Source: Dictyostelium firmibasis
Taxonomy: Eukaryota; Evosea; Eumycetozoa; Dictyosteliales; Dictyosteliaceae
NCBI GenBank assembly: GCA_036169595.1
Contig: CM069767.1
Location: 1,237,501 to 1,301,500, forward strand
Direction of reading: 5' to 3'
Length of the DNA: 64,000 bases
Shown: piece by piece, positions 38,595 through 53,015 of the stretch
Numbering within the stretch: the stretch's first letter is position 1
Layout: every line of letters begins with the position of its first letter
Position numbers and translations under genes: made by a program
The notes under the pieces: generated by a model
Told to the model about the DNA's origin: nothing
The model's input: the letters and a program-made list of their open reading frames with translations, nothing else
The model's database searches: none

Positions 38595-41500
38595 TCAATC
38601 ATTTGAACTTTCATAAATTTTTGATACATAGGATGTTGAAGATTGCTCATAAATTGGATTACTAGAAACATCACCAATGAAAGCACCTTCGTCAAAGAAA
38701 GAGTCAGTTGGTGGCGAGGATTTTTTTATTAATCTCCAAAAACCAACAGCAAGTAGAGCAGCACCAGCAGCACCAGCAGCAATAGCACCAGATAAAATAG
38801 TTTTATTATCAGTGGTATGAGTTGTAATAATAGGATCATTGATTACAATTTTAACATAGCTTGTTACATTTAAATGTGATTGATATCTGACTGCCACTGG
38901 TGCATTATATCCCAAATCATCAATAAATAATTTTAGACTATAGTTTCCACTAATAAAACCAGTGACAGAGATAGTGGATATAGATGAGTTAAGAGATTTC
39001 TTTGAACCCATACATGTAATAATGGCAAAATTTAAATCTGGTTTACAATTTATTGAATGGGAGAAAGATAATTTAACTTGACCATTTGGTACAGCTTTTT
39101 CATTGGATATCTCGTTATCTACTATCGATACAATCATTGAAATATTATTGTTTACAGAATCCGGATCATCCAAGGTTACATTAGTAATGAAGATGGTTAA
39201 ATTAGTTTGACCAATATAAATATTTGAATTTGAACCAATATAGATTTTAGGTGGAAGGTTAATATTGTTTACATTAATTGTTACAGTAATCGTTGAAGAT
39301 ATGGCTCCTTTTTCATCCACAATACTAAAAGGAATACGACAATAACCAATACCAATTGTTCGAGGCGATGGAACAAAAACTACATAAAAATAACCATCAT
39401 TTGAATTTATTTCAACATTTGGGTTGGAACGAGTAATTAATGAACCTAATAAATTTGGAGCACTTGAATTATAGGTATAAAGTGAACCACGTAGTGGAGG
39501 GTTTAAAATTAAACCGACCAATGGAATGGTTTGATTATCAATATCATGACCTAAAAATTTAATTAAAATTGAACTATTGATATTGAAATTAATAGTTGAA
39601 TCACTAATACCATTGGCAAAAACTATTTCTTTTTTACTAGATAAATTATCATTTAAAAGTTTATAGCTTATTAATTCAGCGATTGGAGGTTGATTTACAT
39701 GAATTACATTAACGACAATGGTATATACTTGGGAAACAACCTCACCATCAAAGAGTAGGAATTCAATTTGATCAAAGTTTGGACCAAATTGATTTTTTGG
39801 TGGAGCATATGCAAAGTTGTATGATTTTGAACCAATTCGTTCACTTGGATATTGAGTGATCTCTTTATCTATAATACCCTCTTTACCTAAATTATATGAA
39901 ACCAATAACTTTCCACGACCAGAAAAACTTAAAACTCTTACACTCACAGATAATCCACCCCCTCCCACAACACCTTCAATTGTTAATGGGTAATTGGTAT
40001 TTTGGAATACATTTATTTCACTTTGACCAATGTATACTGGTGGGTTTCTTGATCTAACTTGGAATGACATTGTTACAGAAGAAGCTAAAAGATCTTGTGA
40101 ATCAGCTATTGAATATGAAATTTTATCTAATGGACCTAAATGACCAACTGTATCCCAATTTGAGAGAGTAGCAAATGGTTTGTATGTTAGTGAATCTAAA
40201 GCAAAAAGATTTTTTTCAATTAATTCTTTGGTTAACACAACTTGGTCAGAGGTTTTCAAAAGCTGACCATTAACTGGTAGAGAATATAATTTAACTCTAA
40301 GTAATGATACCTCTGATTCTATATCAGTTCCATTAAAAGAAAAGGAGATAAAGGAATCTTGATCTAATTCAACTGAACCACTTTCACTCTTTGGTGGAGT
40401 ATTAACATAGGTATATTGAATATTACCAATAGTGTCACCAGTTGATAATGAACCAAATGGTAGGGTTAGTTTACTATCGTCTTTACAATTAATAGTGAAT
40501 GTACTTTGGGTATTTGAAAATGGAATAGGTGTAATAATTGATGGGTTCAATAATTTAAAACTAAAACTATTATTAGAAAGCTCGTTTGGAACAGAAGAAA
40601 TTAATAAACCATTGGAATCATACATAGTGAATTGTTTTGGAAGAGCTACCACTGAGCAAAACACATTATCGCCATCTTTATCAGTTGTGGTTAATTTTTG
40701 TTTATCACCTTCGCCACCATTTTCTGAAGTAAATGCATAAACATTAATAAAAACATTTGGTTTATGATTAATTGGATTAACAGTAATGGTTGTTTTTAAA
40801 ATTGGTGATGTTTCTTTAAATGTATCCACAACTTGATATGAATAACTATCAGTGCCAGCGTAGCCTTGATTTGGTCTATAGTAATGATAGAGTGGTACTT
40901 TTCCTTGGGTGGCCAAGGTTGAACCGTTTTCAACAGTAACTAAAATACCATGAGTTGGTGCGGTAGTTATAATAGCATTTAAATTATTATCATTGGAGTT
41001 TGGATTATAATCATCGATATCTGGATCAGTACCAGTTATTTGGTGTACAGTAGAATCTAAATAATCTTGATAGCAAGAGTAATTTGGAATAGCAGTGGCA
41101 ACAGGTGGACTATTTGCACGATTTCCGACAATACTTATTGTGACTGTTGCTTGATTTGATTCTAAACCTTGATTATCAGTTGATGTGAATGAAATCGAGG
41201 CATAGTTTGAGACTGCTGCAGGTTCATAATTAACATAACAGATCGAGATGCTAGCTTTATTATTGATGTATGAAGTCTTTGGATATTGTTTAACATCTGT
41301 AACATTATTAAAATCAGCAGACCCAGCAGCACATAAACAACCATTGGTAGCACATGTATAGAAGGTACCATTAAAGCCATTGGTTTTTTTAATTGTAAAA
41401 GTTGCAGAAGTTGAATCAAAATCATTTGAATATAAAGTAAAAGAAACATTACCTCTTGGAATAACTGAAACCGACTCTCCTACAGATACAGGCGCTTCAT

Positions 41501-44500
41501 TTTTATGGATTACATTTATAATTAAACTACATGAATCTGAAAGTAAATTAGTGGTATCAATTATTTGGTAACTTATAGATATTGAAATGTTTGATGGGTT
41601 CTTTGTTTGTTGAAAAAAAAGATTTATTTCGTTTTTGAATATTGTCCCCGAAGAGATTTTACTGTTATTATAGGTTAAAATTCCGTATTGCTCCAAGTTT
41701 TCTAATTCCGAGTTTACAAAGAATTTTGCATTTAGTAATGATGAATCATCTTCAAAATCCGATGCAATAAGTGAAAAACGAATAATCTCACCAAATGTAG
41801 ATGAAACCACAGTAGTTCGGCACTCTGGGGGTTGAGGTACTCTGATAATTGAAATTAAAAGTGAACCTGAATCACTTGTCAAGCAACCATCATCAACACT
41901 AAAAGCTACGGATAATGGTTTTAAATAATTTTTATAAGGATAAAAAGTAAATACTTCATCGGCTGGGTATGATTTGGTTTTTTGGGATGAAACATCAATT
42001 CCTTGGCTTGAATTAATTTGACCTTCTGTTTTGGATAAAAATGAAGTAAATTTAAATGTTAAAATATTATTATCAACATCACTTCCTCCCAATTTAAATT
42101 CTTTTTTAGAATTTTGATTACAAGAAAATCCTCCAGAATTAGGGGTTGGAGAATGATTGATACTTAAGTATATTTCAATCCTTTCGAATCCAATCGCTGA
42201 TACTAAAATATATGGTTCAATACTTTCATTACTGGCAAAAGCAAATGAGAGACCATCAATTGAGCTTATAACCTTACTATCAGGATTAATTGGTATTTTG
42301 GGTGGAATCGATTTTAAAAATTGCAATCCATTAGATTTAGTGCTAGATTTAAAGATAATGTTTTGCAAAAGTCCATTACCGAATTCTGTTGAGGATGTTT
42401 CTTTGAAGCCTGATACTAAAGAAGCTTTCCACGATGTCGATGTTGGTGATTTTTTATATACTCCAAAACCACATTTTGATAATAAAGAACTCCAATTGCC
42501 AAGTGCAACATTAATTCCAATAACCAATGGAGCAATTGATCCTTCAATGAATCCACTATTGAAATCATCACTTTCTTTTGATTGTATATCAGTTTTGGAA
42601 ATGATAATCATACTTCTAAAAGAATTTGGTCTCCAACCCAATGGGGTTTTTGCAGCACTAATTGCCCCAGATAAAGATGCTCCTTTTGTAGATGCATTGT
42701 AGCCTCCCCATGTGTTGTTTTCTAACTTTGTTATATAATTTCCATCACCTATTTTTGCCAAATTACCAAACACACCATTAGAATCAATAACTCCTACTCC
42801 AAAAGATATACTTTCTATTGAGAGATCTTCTTTAAGATTAAGTTGGCCCAATTGAGAAAGAATATCTTTATAACTTTTCTCATCTTGATTGATATCAATT
42901 AAAAAGTATATATCAAGTTGTTTGTTTCCAAAAGGAAAATTAATATTGATTGGAACTTCATAGCTTTGATTTTTTCCCAAATATAACCGGAGTTCAACTG
43001 GATTAATAAATGACTGTGATTTAACTGTAGAATTAAGAATACCACTTTGTATTAAACTACAAGACTTACTGTCCGAAATTGAGCAATCGTCGCCAGTCCA
43101 CCCATTATTACAATAGCATTTACCATCTCCCAGTATGCCACTCTTTGGCTTACCATGAATACAACTTGGGACAGGTACACAATCTAAACCATAATATCCA
43201 TTTGAACAATCTAAACAATCACTCTCTGATGTCCAATTTTGTAAACATTTACAAATACCAGATTCTTTATAACCTCCATTTCCACACTCTGGTCTTTCTT
43301 TTTTATTTATAAAAAAAAAAAAATAGAAAAAAAATCTTAGAATATATTTTTTAAAAAAAATTAATATTATTTTCTAATAATAGAATACTTACTAACAACA
43401 AAAGACACCATTGTAGTAACTTCTAGATTAGAATCACTACATGTTATAGCTTTTACATAGGAGCCTTCATTTAAAATCGTAGGAGACCATGATAAAGTTA
43501 GATTGGAGGTTTTTCCTATTTCTTGTTTTATCATTTGAAAACCCAAGGGGAAACCAATAGGTGCAATTGTGGTGTTTTTGTCTGGAAAACTAGTGGAGCA
43601 TGAAACGGTTATTGCATTAGTATAGAAATCACCAACGACAAATGTTTTTACTTCATCAGGTTTAGGTGTTGGAGGATAAATAAAAATGGGCAATGGTGAT
43701 GTACAAGCATTAAGAGTTGTTGAATTAAATTTTTGATCACACTCGATACAATCCCTATTTGCTATACAAGAATTACCCGAGTTTGAACATGACGGATGAC
43801 AATTTCCGGTTTCAGCCACAGAATTCAATAAAAAGTCAATACTAATATATGCACCATCTTTATCAGTAATAACAACTTGGGTACAATAAAGACCTATACT
43901 ATCAGGTTTAAAATGAATTTCTCCTGTTATACTGTTGAGAGAAATTCCAGGAGGTTGGTGCATACCTTCTAACAATTTAAAAACGAGATTTGATGTTTCT
44001 CCATCAGTAGGATTTTGGTCAATAGCAACAACTTTGAAATTATTGTTTTTACCATAATTCACAGGGACAATAGGTTTCATTCCAGATACTGGTGACCAAT
44101 TTATTTTTTGAAATGGGTTTTTATTATCAATCTGAACCAGTGTTTGTAATATCATTGGTTCTCCTTGGTTATTTAATAGAGTCATGATTCTACAACATTC
44201 CCCATATGTTACAGTATAATTTTTTTGGGTCCCAGGTGGTAATGCTGAGTAAGTGTGATATATTTCACCAGTACCATAAGACCAGTCATTCAATAGGTCA
44301 ATACTCACTGGCTTCAACTCTAACCCTCCACCTATTGAATCCCCAAAATCTATATAAATACTCATTGTTGATGGATACATACTGGTTCTATATGCAATAT
44401 CAAATGTAAATTTAATTGTTGAATAATTATCATATGGGCTCCATTTTAATGTTCCAAATCTTAAATGTGACGCTTAAAGAATTAAGGTTAAAAATAAAAT

Positions 44501-44601
44501 ATTAGAAATTTTTAATTTTTTAATAAAAAATATTTTAATTTATTACCATTTGAATTTACAACAAATAAAAATAATAAAAATTTTAATATAAACTTATTCA
44601 T
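38595..44601 (-). CDS. Sib family adhesion receptor, divergent member (array copy 2)
   Basis: Exons at 44547-44601, 43393-44472 and 38595-43297 join to 1945 residues. The layout is that of its neighbours: signal peptide ([18 protein letters not shown]), [11 protein letters not shown], Cys-rich/EGF-like clusters, VWA (around residue 505 on, [10 protein letters not shown]), beta-sandwich repeats, a Gly-rich TM helix ([19 protein letters not shown]) and a cytoplasmic tail. It is the most diverged of the four. The VWA region has changed heavily ([10 protein letters not shown] replaces IITDSDHAS). In the tail the first NPxY survives as NPIY, but the second is replaced by SKIY. Unlike the other copies it has no intron between the HxRFG and IKFT segments. 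It is a Sib-family member; the exact letter is not assigned. Confidence 0.87.
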
Positions 44602-45280
44602 TTTTTTACTAATAATAAAAAAAAAAAATAATTAAAAAAATAATAAAAAAAAAAATAAAAAAAAAAAAAATTTTTTTACTAATAATAAAAAAAAAAAATT
44701 AGAAATTTTATAAAAACTAACATCTTTCAATATAACTATTTTAAAAAAAGAAATCCACCCATTTATTAAAAAAAAATAAAAAAAAATCGAAAAAAGAGAG
44801 AGAGAGAGAGACACTATTTTATTATAAAAATCATTCTTAGAAAATTTGATCCAATTTTAAAAAGTGTGAAAAGATTCTAAAAAATTTTTTTTTAATCGTC
44901 CAATAAATTTTTTTTTAAAAAAAGAATCCTGCAATTTATTTAAAATTCTAAAAGCCACTTTTTTTTTTATTAAAAAAAAAAAAAATCGATATGAATTTCT
45001 AACAAATTTTTAATTTTTGGTTGGTGAAGAAAATTGGGTCCCTGCCAATCATAATTAAATAAATTACATAATTATCTTTTGATTATTTTTAGATAATAAA
45101 TTATTTTCATTAAATTTAAGTATTTTTCTGTAACAGGTTCCATCAATTTCATTACACAAAAGAAAATCTAATAATAGATGAATATTATTTTTATAGAAAA
45201 AAGAAATAAAAAAAATTAAAAAATTAGAATTGAATGAAATTATTGAATAATTTTATTTAGTAAAATAGATCGAATAAGGC
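44602..45280. other. Intergenic region between Sib copies 2 and 3
   Basis: This is the 5' flank of copy 2 and the 3' flank of copy 3. It contains a (GA)n run of about eight units at 44795-44812. A mixed AT-rich stretch at about 44985-45180 has a hint of diffuse inverted symmetry around 45050-45145 (CCTGCC versus AACAGG ends). I do not regard this as firm. Confidence 0.6.
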
Positions 45281-48200
45281 TTAATCGGTATTATCTGATG
45301 CAGATTGATAAAGGGGATTTTCAGCAGCGGTTGCTGATTGTTCGTATAATGGATTAGCGTTGACACCATCACCAAGGAAAGCTGCTTCACTAAAGAATGT
45401 ATCAGTTGGTGGTGCAGCTTTCTTTAATAATTTCCACGCAGCAGCAGCAATTAAAGCAGCACCAGCGGCAGCACCAGCAATAGCACCTGTTAAAACAGTC
45501 TTATTGTTGGTGGTTTGAGTGGTGGTTTCTGGTGCATTAACTTTAATCTCTACATAACCGGTTGCATTTAAATGTGATATATCTCTGACGGCAGCTGGTG
45601 CATTGTAACCTAAATCGTCAACAAAGAGTTTAAGACGATAGTTACCAGCGGTTGAGGCTGTAACAGAGATCGATGTGATAGAATTATTGAGTGCTTGTTT
45701 TGTACCAATACATGAGACTGATGCCAAAGTTTTATCGTAATTACACATTGAACTTTGGGTGAATGAAAGTTGAACGTTAGTGAGAGGTGCAACAATGTCA
45801 TCCTTTTCACCAACGATTGAAACAATAATTGAAACGTTATTGTTTACAGAATCTGGATCATCAAATTGAACACCTGAAACAGAGAGAGTTAAATTGGTTT
45901 GAGTTGTGTAGTTTTTGTTACCAATGAGTACGTATGGTGCAATATTAACAGTATTAACGTTAATTGAGACTAAGGCAGTTGGTGACATAAGACCACCATT
46001 ATCAATCATAACAAATGGTACTTTTGCATACGATTCAGCAGCTGTACCTTTGGTTGGTACAAACACAACATAATAATAACCATCTTTAGGGTTTTGATAA
46101 ACATTTGGGAATGAACGACTAATTAATGCCTTCGATGAGTTTGATGAAGTTGGGTCATAGGTATAGAGTAAACCACGAAGTGGAATATTTAAAACCGATG
46201 AATTTAATGGAGTAACTTGATCGACATCAATATCACTACCAGCGTATTTAATTAAAACTGAAGTATTAGTATTCATATTGATTAATGATGAGTTGCCAAA
46301 TAAGATTTCACTTGAATCTCCATTTAAAATCTTATAACTGATTAACTCGATTGTTGGTGGTTGATTGACATGAATAACATTTACAGTGACGTTGTAAAGT
46401 TCAGAGTAGAGATCGCCATCATAGAGTTTGAAGTAGATGTAATCGAATTTTGGACCATACTTGTTGTGTGGTGGTTTGTATGCGTAGTTGTATGAGGTTG
46501 AACCAGTTTGATCATTTGGATATGATGTGATTTCTTGATCCATTGTACCTTCACTACCCATATTATGAGCGATATAGAAAGTACCATTTCCAGTGAAACT
46601 AATAACTTGAATATTGACTTGTGAACCACCATTTCCAACTTTACCAGTGATAGTTAATGGGTAACGAGTGTTTTGTAATACATCGATTTCTTCTGCACCA
46701 GTGTAAACTGGTGGATTTCTTGGTCTGACACTGAAGTAAATAATATCAGAATCTGATGTAAGACCTTGTGGATCAACTACAGCGTATGAAATTGAATCGA
46801 GTGGACTTTGTTGATCAAAGGTATTCCAATTTGAAAGACCTGCATTTGGTTTGTATGCGAGTTGACTGAGAGTGTATTTGGTTGAGGAGGTATTTAATGA
46901 AGTAAGTTCTTCACCAGTAGAAGTAATTAAAAGTTTACCATTGATTGGTAATGAAAGGATTTTAACTTGAAGATCTGATGATGGTGATTCAATATCTGAA
47001 CCATTGACTGTAAATGATTTAGTGGTATCTTGATCGAGTTGAACTGTACCACCTTGAGAGCTTGGTGGAGTATTGATATAAGTATATTGAACGTTGGCAA
47101 CGACATTACCAGTTGATAATGATCCATATGGGAATGTTAATGCTGTAACATCTTTACAAGAAATGGTGAAAGTACTTGAAACATTGGTGTATGGAGTTGG
47201 TGTAATTGTTGATGGACTTGGGAAATCAAAACTGTATGTATTGCTTTTGAGATCGGTTGGGACAGATGTAATTAAATTACCTTCTGAATCGTACATACTA
47301 ATTTGACTTGGAATTGAGATGACTGAACAAATAACTTTATCACCATCTTTATCACTAGTTGCTAATGTTTGTGTGACACTACCACCAGATTGAGAAGTGA
47401 AGGAATATGAACTAACTACAACGCTTGGTTTATGATTAATTGGATTAATAGTAACAGTTGTAGTTAAAATTGGTGAGGTTGCTTTGAATGTGTCCATAAC
47501 TTGATATGAATAACTATCAGTACCACTATAACCTGGGTTTGGTCTGTAGTAATGATTGAGTGGAGCATTTCCTTGTGTGGCAACAGTTGAACCATTTACA
47601 ACGGTAACTAAAATACCATGAGTTGGTGCAGTGGTAATGATGGCGATTAAATTGTTTACTGGTGGAATTGAGTTTGGATTGTAATCATCGATATCTGGAT
47701 CAGTACCAGTGACTTGGTGTACAGCGGAATCTAAATAATCTTGATAACAAGAATATGGTTGAATTGGAGTGGCAACAGGTGGATTGTTTGCACGATTACC
47801 AACAATATTTACAACTACTGTGACAGAGGTTGACTCTAAACCTTGGTTATCAGTTGATGTGAATGAAATAGAAGCATAGTTTGAAACTGCTGCAGGTTCT
47901 TCATTGAGGAAACAAATTAATTGATTGGCAACTTTATTGGAGTATGAAATTGTTGAATATTGTTTACCATCAGTAATATCGGTACGACCAGCTGATCCTG
48001 TGGCACATAAACAATCACCAGTGGAACATGAATAGAAAGTACCCTTTGCGCCATTGGTAACTTTTTTAATTGTAAATGTTGCAGAAGTTGAATCTGAATC
48101 AGTTGATACTAAAGTTAAAGAAACATTACCTCTTGGAATAACTGAAACTGGTGTGGCGGAAGATGAAACTGGTGCAATATTTGTATGAACGAGACTAACT

Positions 48201-51200
48201 GTTAATGTACAAGTACTTACTGATAATGCATTTGAACTATCGACAGCTTGGAATGACAATGGAACAGAAACAGCACTAACTGGATTAACAGTTTGTGTGA
48301 AAATGATTGGTGACCCAGTTTTAATTTTAGTTGAGGAAGTAATGGCAACACCGTTATAAGTGAATGTACCATAGGCAGTTAAATCGGTTGGTTTAGTAAA
48401 TACCAAGTTAGTGTTGGTTTGATCCTCGAAATCGGTACCTGTTACATAAATGATAACTTGACTATTTAAAAGTCCTGCTGTTGAGTTACTATTACATGTT
48501 GGTAATTGATTGACTCTATTAATTGTAATTGAAACAGTTGCATAAGTTATACTATCAACACAGCCATCATTGGCAATGAATTTAAGAGTATTTGATGTTA
48601 AATAGTTTGTTGCTGGAGTGTAGGTAAACACTTCAGTTGATGGATAATATATTGATTGAGTTGAAACATCATTTCCATTACTATCGGTAATAACACCAGC
48701 ACCGGTTGGTAAGGTTGAAGTGAATTTAAATGTTAAGATATTTGAATCTGGATCAGTACCTGTCAATTTAAATGTGGAAAAAGAGTTTTGATTTACAGAG
48801 AATGAACTTGAGGTTGCAACTGGTGGACGATTGTAATTGATTGAAATATCCATACGACCATAACCCATTGCCGAGATTGAAGCAACTGGTGATGTAATAG
48901 TAGTACCTGATGGGAGTGATAATTTAAGACCACTGACGGTTTGTTGAGTTGATCCAGTTGTCGATACGGCAACAGTTGATGGGACAGAGGATACAAATGA
49001 TGCACCAGTTGCTGTTAAATCATATTTGTAAACAATTTTTGATAAAACAACTCTTAAACCAACGGTAGCTTTAGCGGCTAAATCAGCAGCGGTTGCGGTT
49101 GAGACGGCACTATAACCAAAACCTGATGATGAAATTGCTGAGGCCCAATTTGGAAGTGATGAAGCACCAAAACCTACGACTACTGGTACAACTGATTTTC
49201 CAACAAAGGCATTGGTAAATGAGGTTACAGCTGCTGACGCAGAGGCATGATCACTATCGGTAATGATAACAATAACTTTGAAAGAACCAGTATTCCAACC
49301 TACTGAAGCCGAAGCTGCTGCAGTTGCGGCTGCAAGTGAATTACCATTAGAAGTTGTGGTGTAAGATGATGGATTATAAAGATTGATACCAGCACCGATA
49401 GCACTACCAATAACTAGTGATGGCGAGAATGTAATTGGAGATGTGGTATAATCACTGAAATAACCAAGACCAAATTGAGCATTTTCACAAACACTGGTGA
49501 AGGAAGAAACTATTGAAGAAACACCCGATTTAATGGTACCGAAGGTATTTGATGATGCAACATTAGTATCAACTAAAACGTACACATCGAGGCTATTAAT
49601 TGGAGTTGGAATACTAACCACTGTTGGTATTTCATAATTTGGAACACTTGTGAGATAAACTTGAGCCTTGGTTGGGTTGATAAATGATGGACTACTATAT
49701 GAGATGGAAAGATTACTATTTACTAAATCACCACAGCTTTGTGAGAAAGATACGCTACAATCAGCACCAGTCCAACCATTGTTACATAAACATTTACCAT
49801 CACCATTTACACCACTATTTGGAACACCGTTTACACAACTTGGTACTGGGTCACAATTTTCACCATAAAAACCATCTTTACATTCGAAACATTGAGATGT
49901 AGGATCCCAATTACCCTTACATTTACAAACGCCAGCATCTTTAATACCACCATTGCCACAATCAGGTTTTGCTAAATAAAAATAATAATAATAAAAATAA
50001 TAATTAGAATCTATATATATATATATAAAATAAAAAACTAATTAATATTTACCAACTAAAATTGTAAATGAACGAACTGAAGAAGTTAAACCAGTTGAAT
50101 CTGAACAAACAGCAGAAACAACATATGAACCAGTATTTGCAGTTGTTGGTTTCCATGATAAGGTTACATTATTTATTTGGCCAGTTACTGGAGTTGTAGT
50201 TGAGATACCAAATGGAAGGTTAGCCAATTGAATGGAAGTAGTTCTGGCAGAAAATGGAGTTCTACATGAGAGAGTTACACTAGTGGTAGAATTAATTGGG
50301 AAACCTTTTGTTTCACCATCATCTGGAGTTGGTGGAGAGACAAAATCTGGTGGGTAATTTGTAGTGGTACAAGTATCGATAGTGGTTGAACCAGAATTGG
50401 TACAACCTTTACATTGAGAGTTTTGGGTACAAGCTGTACCAGAGTTTGTACAAGTGGAATCGCAAATACCATTTTCAGTGACAGATTGAAGAATAAAATC
50501 TACGACGATATAGGCTTTATTTGAATCTTCGATATAAATTTGTGTAGAGTAAAGACCAACAGAGGTTGGAAGGAAATAACAGTTACCAGTAGAATCAATG
50601 GTCATACCACTTGGTTGAGTCATTGAATAAACGGTTGAGAATTTAAAAGCGAGGGCTGATGATTGGCCAGGTTGTACATTTTGATCGGAGGCAATGACAC
50701 GGAAGTTATTGTTTTTACCATATTTAACTTGAACAATTGGAACCATACCAGATACTGGTGGCCAATTTACTGCTGATAAGGCATTTTTATTATCAATTTG
50801 AACACTGGTTGTAATATTCCAATATCCACCTGCATTATTAATAAGTGAACCAATTCTACAACAATCGGTAAAAATGGCTATATAAGTTCCAATAGTACCA
50901 GATGCTTGTGTTGGATAGGTTTTAGTCACTGTATATGAACCGGTGAACCAATCATTGGTAGTATCAAAACTAGTTACTGTTACGTATACAGAAACTGTTG
51001 ATGAACCATCACCATAGTTTAAACTACCGACATTGACTGAATCACCAATCTTGATGGAAGATGCTGTGGAATAGAAAAATGTAGTTCTATATGCAAAATT
51101 TGATGTAAATTTAATTGACTATATAAAAAAAAATATATAAAAAAATAAATAAATAAAAAATTAAAAAAGATATTAAAAAAAAATATATAAGTATTAATTC

Positions 51201-51454
51201 TTTTAGATAATAATATTGATCCAGTTAAAATCGTACATTATATGTAGTTTGAGGTTGGTAAGAAATTGTACCAAAACGGAAATGTGATGCTTTAAATTGT
51301 GAAAAAATAATTAGTAAACTAATTTTTTTTTTTTTTTTTTTGTGATTTTTTTGTTTTTTTTATTTTTTTTTATTTTTTTTTTTGTTTTTTTATTTTTTTA
51401 TTTTTTTTTTTTGGACAAGGTTGTCGTTTTGGTTAAAAATTCTTTTTTTTTCCG

Positions 51455-51487
<33 letters not shown>

Positions 51488-51588
51488 AAATTTAATTAAA
51501 TTCTAAATTATTTGATTACTTAAAACTTACCTTCAATTAAATAAAAAAGAGCTAAGAAAACAAATAAAATTTTAATAAATTTATTCAT
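45281..51588 (-). CDS. Sib family adhesion receptor (array copy 3)
   Basis: Exons at 51531-51588, 51237-51289, 50053-51118 and 45281-49971 join to 1955 residues. It has a signal peptide (MNKFIKILFVFLALFYLIE), SHFRFGTISYQP, a Cys-rich N-terminal region, EGF-like clusters and a VWA domain (VDTNVASS at about residue 527; IITDSDHASA). Repeated TGTDPDxN/D beta-sandwich units follow, then a Gly/Ala-rich TM helix (TGAIAGAAAGAALIAAAAW) and a tail with NPLYEQS and NPLYQSAS. Exon 2 ends at an unusual donor, GTACGA. The N-terminal and VWA part is almost identical to copy 1, while the C-terminal half is almost identical to copy 4, so the gene is a mosaic. The function is inferred to be talin-linked adhesion and phagocytosis, as for SibA. 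Confidence 0.9.
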
Positions 51589-53015
51589 TTTATTATTTAT
51601 TGTTTTTATTATTTTTTTTTTGGAAAAAAAAAAAAAAATTTGTTTAAAAAAATTTAAGAGTTAAATGGGTTGATTTGTTTTTGTTTATTTGTTTATTTTT
51701 TTAATTACTAAATTTGAAAAAAAATAGAATAAATAAATAAATTGTTCGTCCAGAAAATAAAAAAAAATTTATTGGAAATTAATTTATTATTTTTTTTTTT
51801 TTTTTTTTTTTTTTTATTCAAAAAAAAAAAATAAAAAATTTATTGTTATAATGTTACAAAGAGAATGTTGATGACTTTTTTTATAAAAATAAAATTGAAA
51901 AAGGTTTTTAACTAATCAACTTTTTTTTTTTTAAAAAAAAAAAAAAAATTTAAAAAAAAAAATAAAAATAAAATAAAAATAAAATAAAATAAAAAAAAAA
52001 ATTATAATATCATAATAAAATTTAGTTTTAACTAATTTTTTTAATCACCTGTGGCAAAATAAAACTATCTTTTTTATTAACCCCATAATAATAATAAAAA
52101 AACACAATCAGACAAAAATTTTATAGATGATTTTCCGATAATGCACGATGAAAAATTTTTTTTTTATTTATTTCATTTTTTTTTTCATTTTTTTTTTTGT
52201 TGACAGTTTCTGATATTTTTCGAGTTTGGTCAAAAATATTGGCTTTTTTACTCTTTTTTTACCATTTTTTTTTTTTTTTTTTGGTTTTATTTTAAAACAA
52301 AATTTTTTTTTTTACAGCAGCAAAAAAAAAAAAAAATTATCAACACACAAAACAAATAGAACTAGTTGATCAATTGTAAGTATATTTTTTTCAAATATAA
52401 TTTCTTTGTTTTTTTTTTAAAAAAAAATCATTCAAAATTTATTTATTTTTTTTATTTTTGGCCATATGTCTTTTTTTTTACCAATTTTTTTTTTTTTTTT
52501 TTTTTTATTTTTTTTTTTATTTTTTTCAATTTTATATTTATATTATAATTTTATATGGTTTTATTTTATTTATTTTTACTTCATTTATTTTAATTTATCA
52601 ATTTATTTTTATTATTTTGTTTTTTTTCCATACAATTTTTTTTTTTTTTCACACAATTTTTTTTTTTATTTTATTTTATTTTTTTTTTTGTAAAATCAGA
52701 AAACAAATTTTTTGGTATAAACATTTTCTACTTTTTTTTTTTTTTTTTTTTTTTTTTGGTATAAATCTTTTCAAACTTTTTTTAAAACCTTTTTGTTTTT
52801 TTTTTTTTATTATTATTTTTGTTTAGATAATTTAAAAAAAGTTATTCGTTAAGAAGATTAAATTAATCAGTTTAATCAACAATAAATTTTTTTTTTAAAA
52901 AAAAAGTAATTATTATATTAAATTAAAAAATTTAAGTTTAAGTTGAATTTTATTATTAATAATTTTTTTTTGTATAGTCAGGTTTATGACTTTTATCATA
53001 AATTAAGAAGTGGGT
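51589..53015. other. Intergenic region between Sib copies 3 and 4
   Basis: This 1.4 kb spacer is dominated by A and T runs. Mixed patches occur at about 52030-52150 and 52200-52260. The Phe/Tyr/Ile-rich open frames at 52366-52826 are translated poly-T and are not supported as genes. A CCCATAA word at 52082 resembles the DUSE element of Dictyostelium small-RNA genes. It has no recognisable RNA downstream and is not called. Confidence 0.6.

Noticed and set aside
45050-45145. Diffuse inverted symmetry in the spacer after Sib copy 2
   Set aside because: Only the ends match and the inner pairing is A/T-driven; not better than expected for this composition.
52081-52150. CCCATAA word resembling the DUSE promoter element of Dictyostelium small RNAs
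   Set aside because: One short word in A/T-rich DNA; no recognisable RNA at the expected distance.
52366-52826. Overlapping Phe/Tyr/Ile-rich open frames
   Set aside because: Translation of poly-T spacer between Sib copies; TM-like only because TTT encodes Phe.
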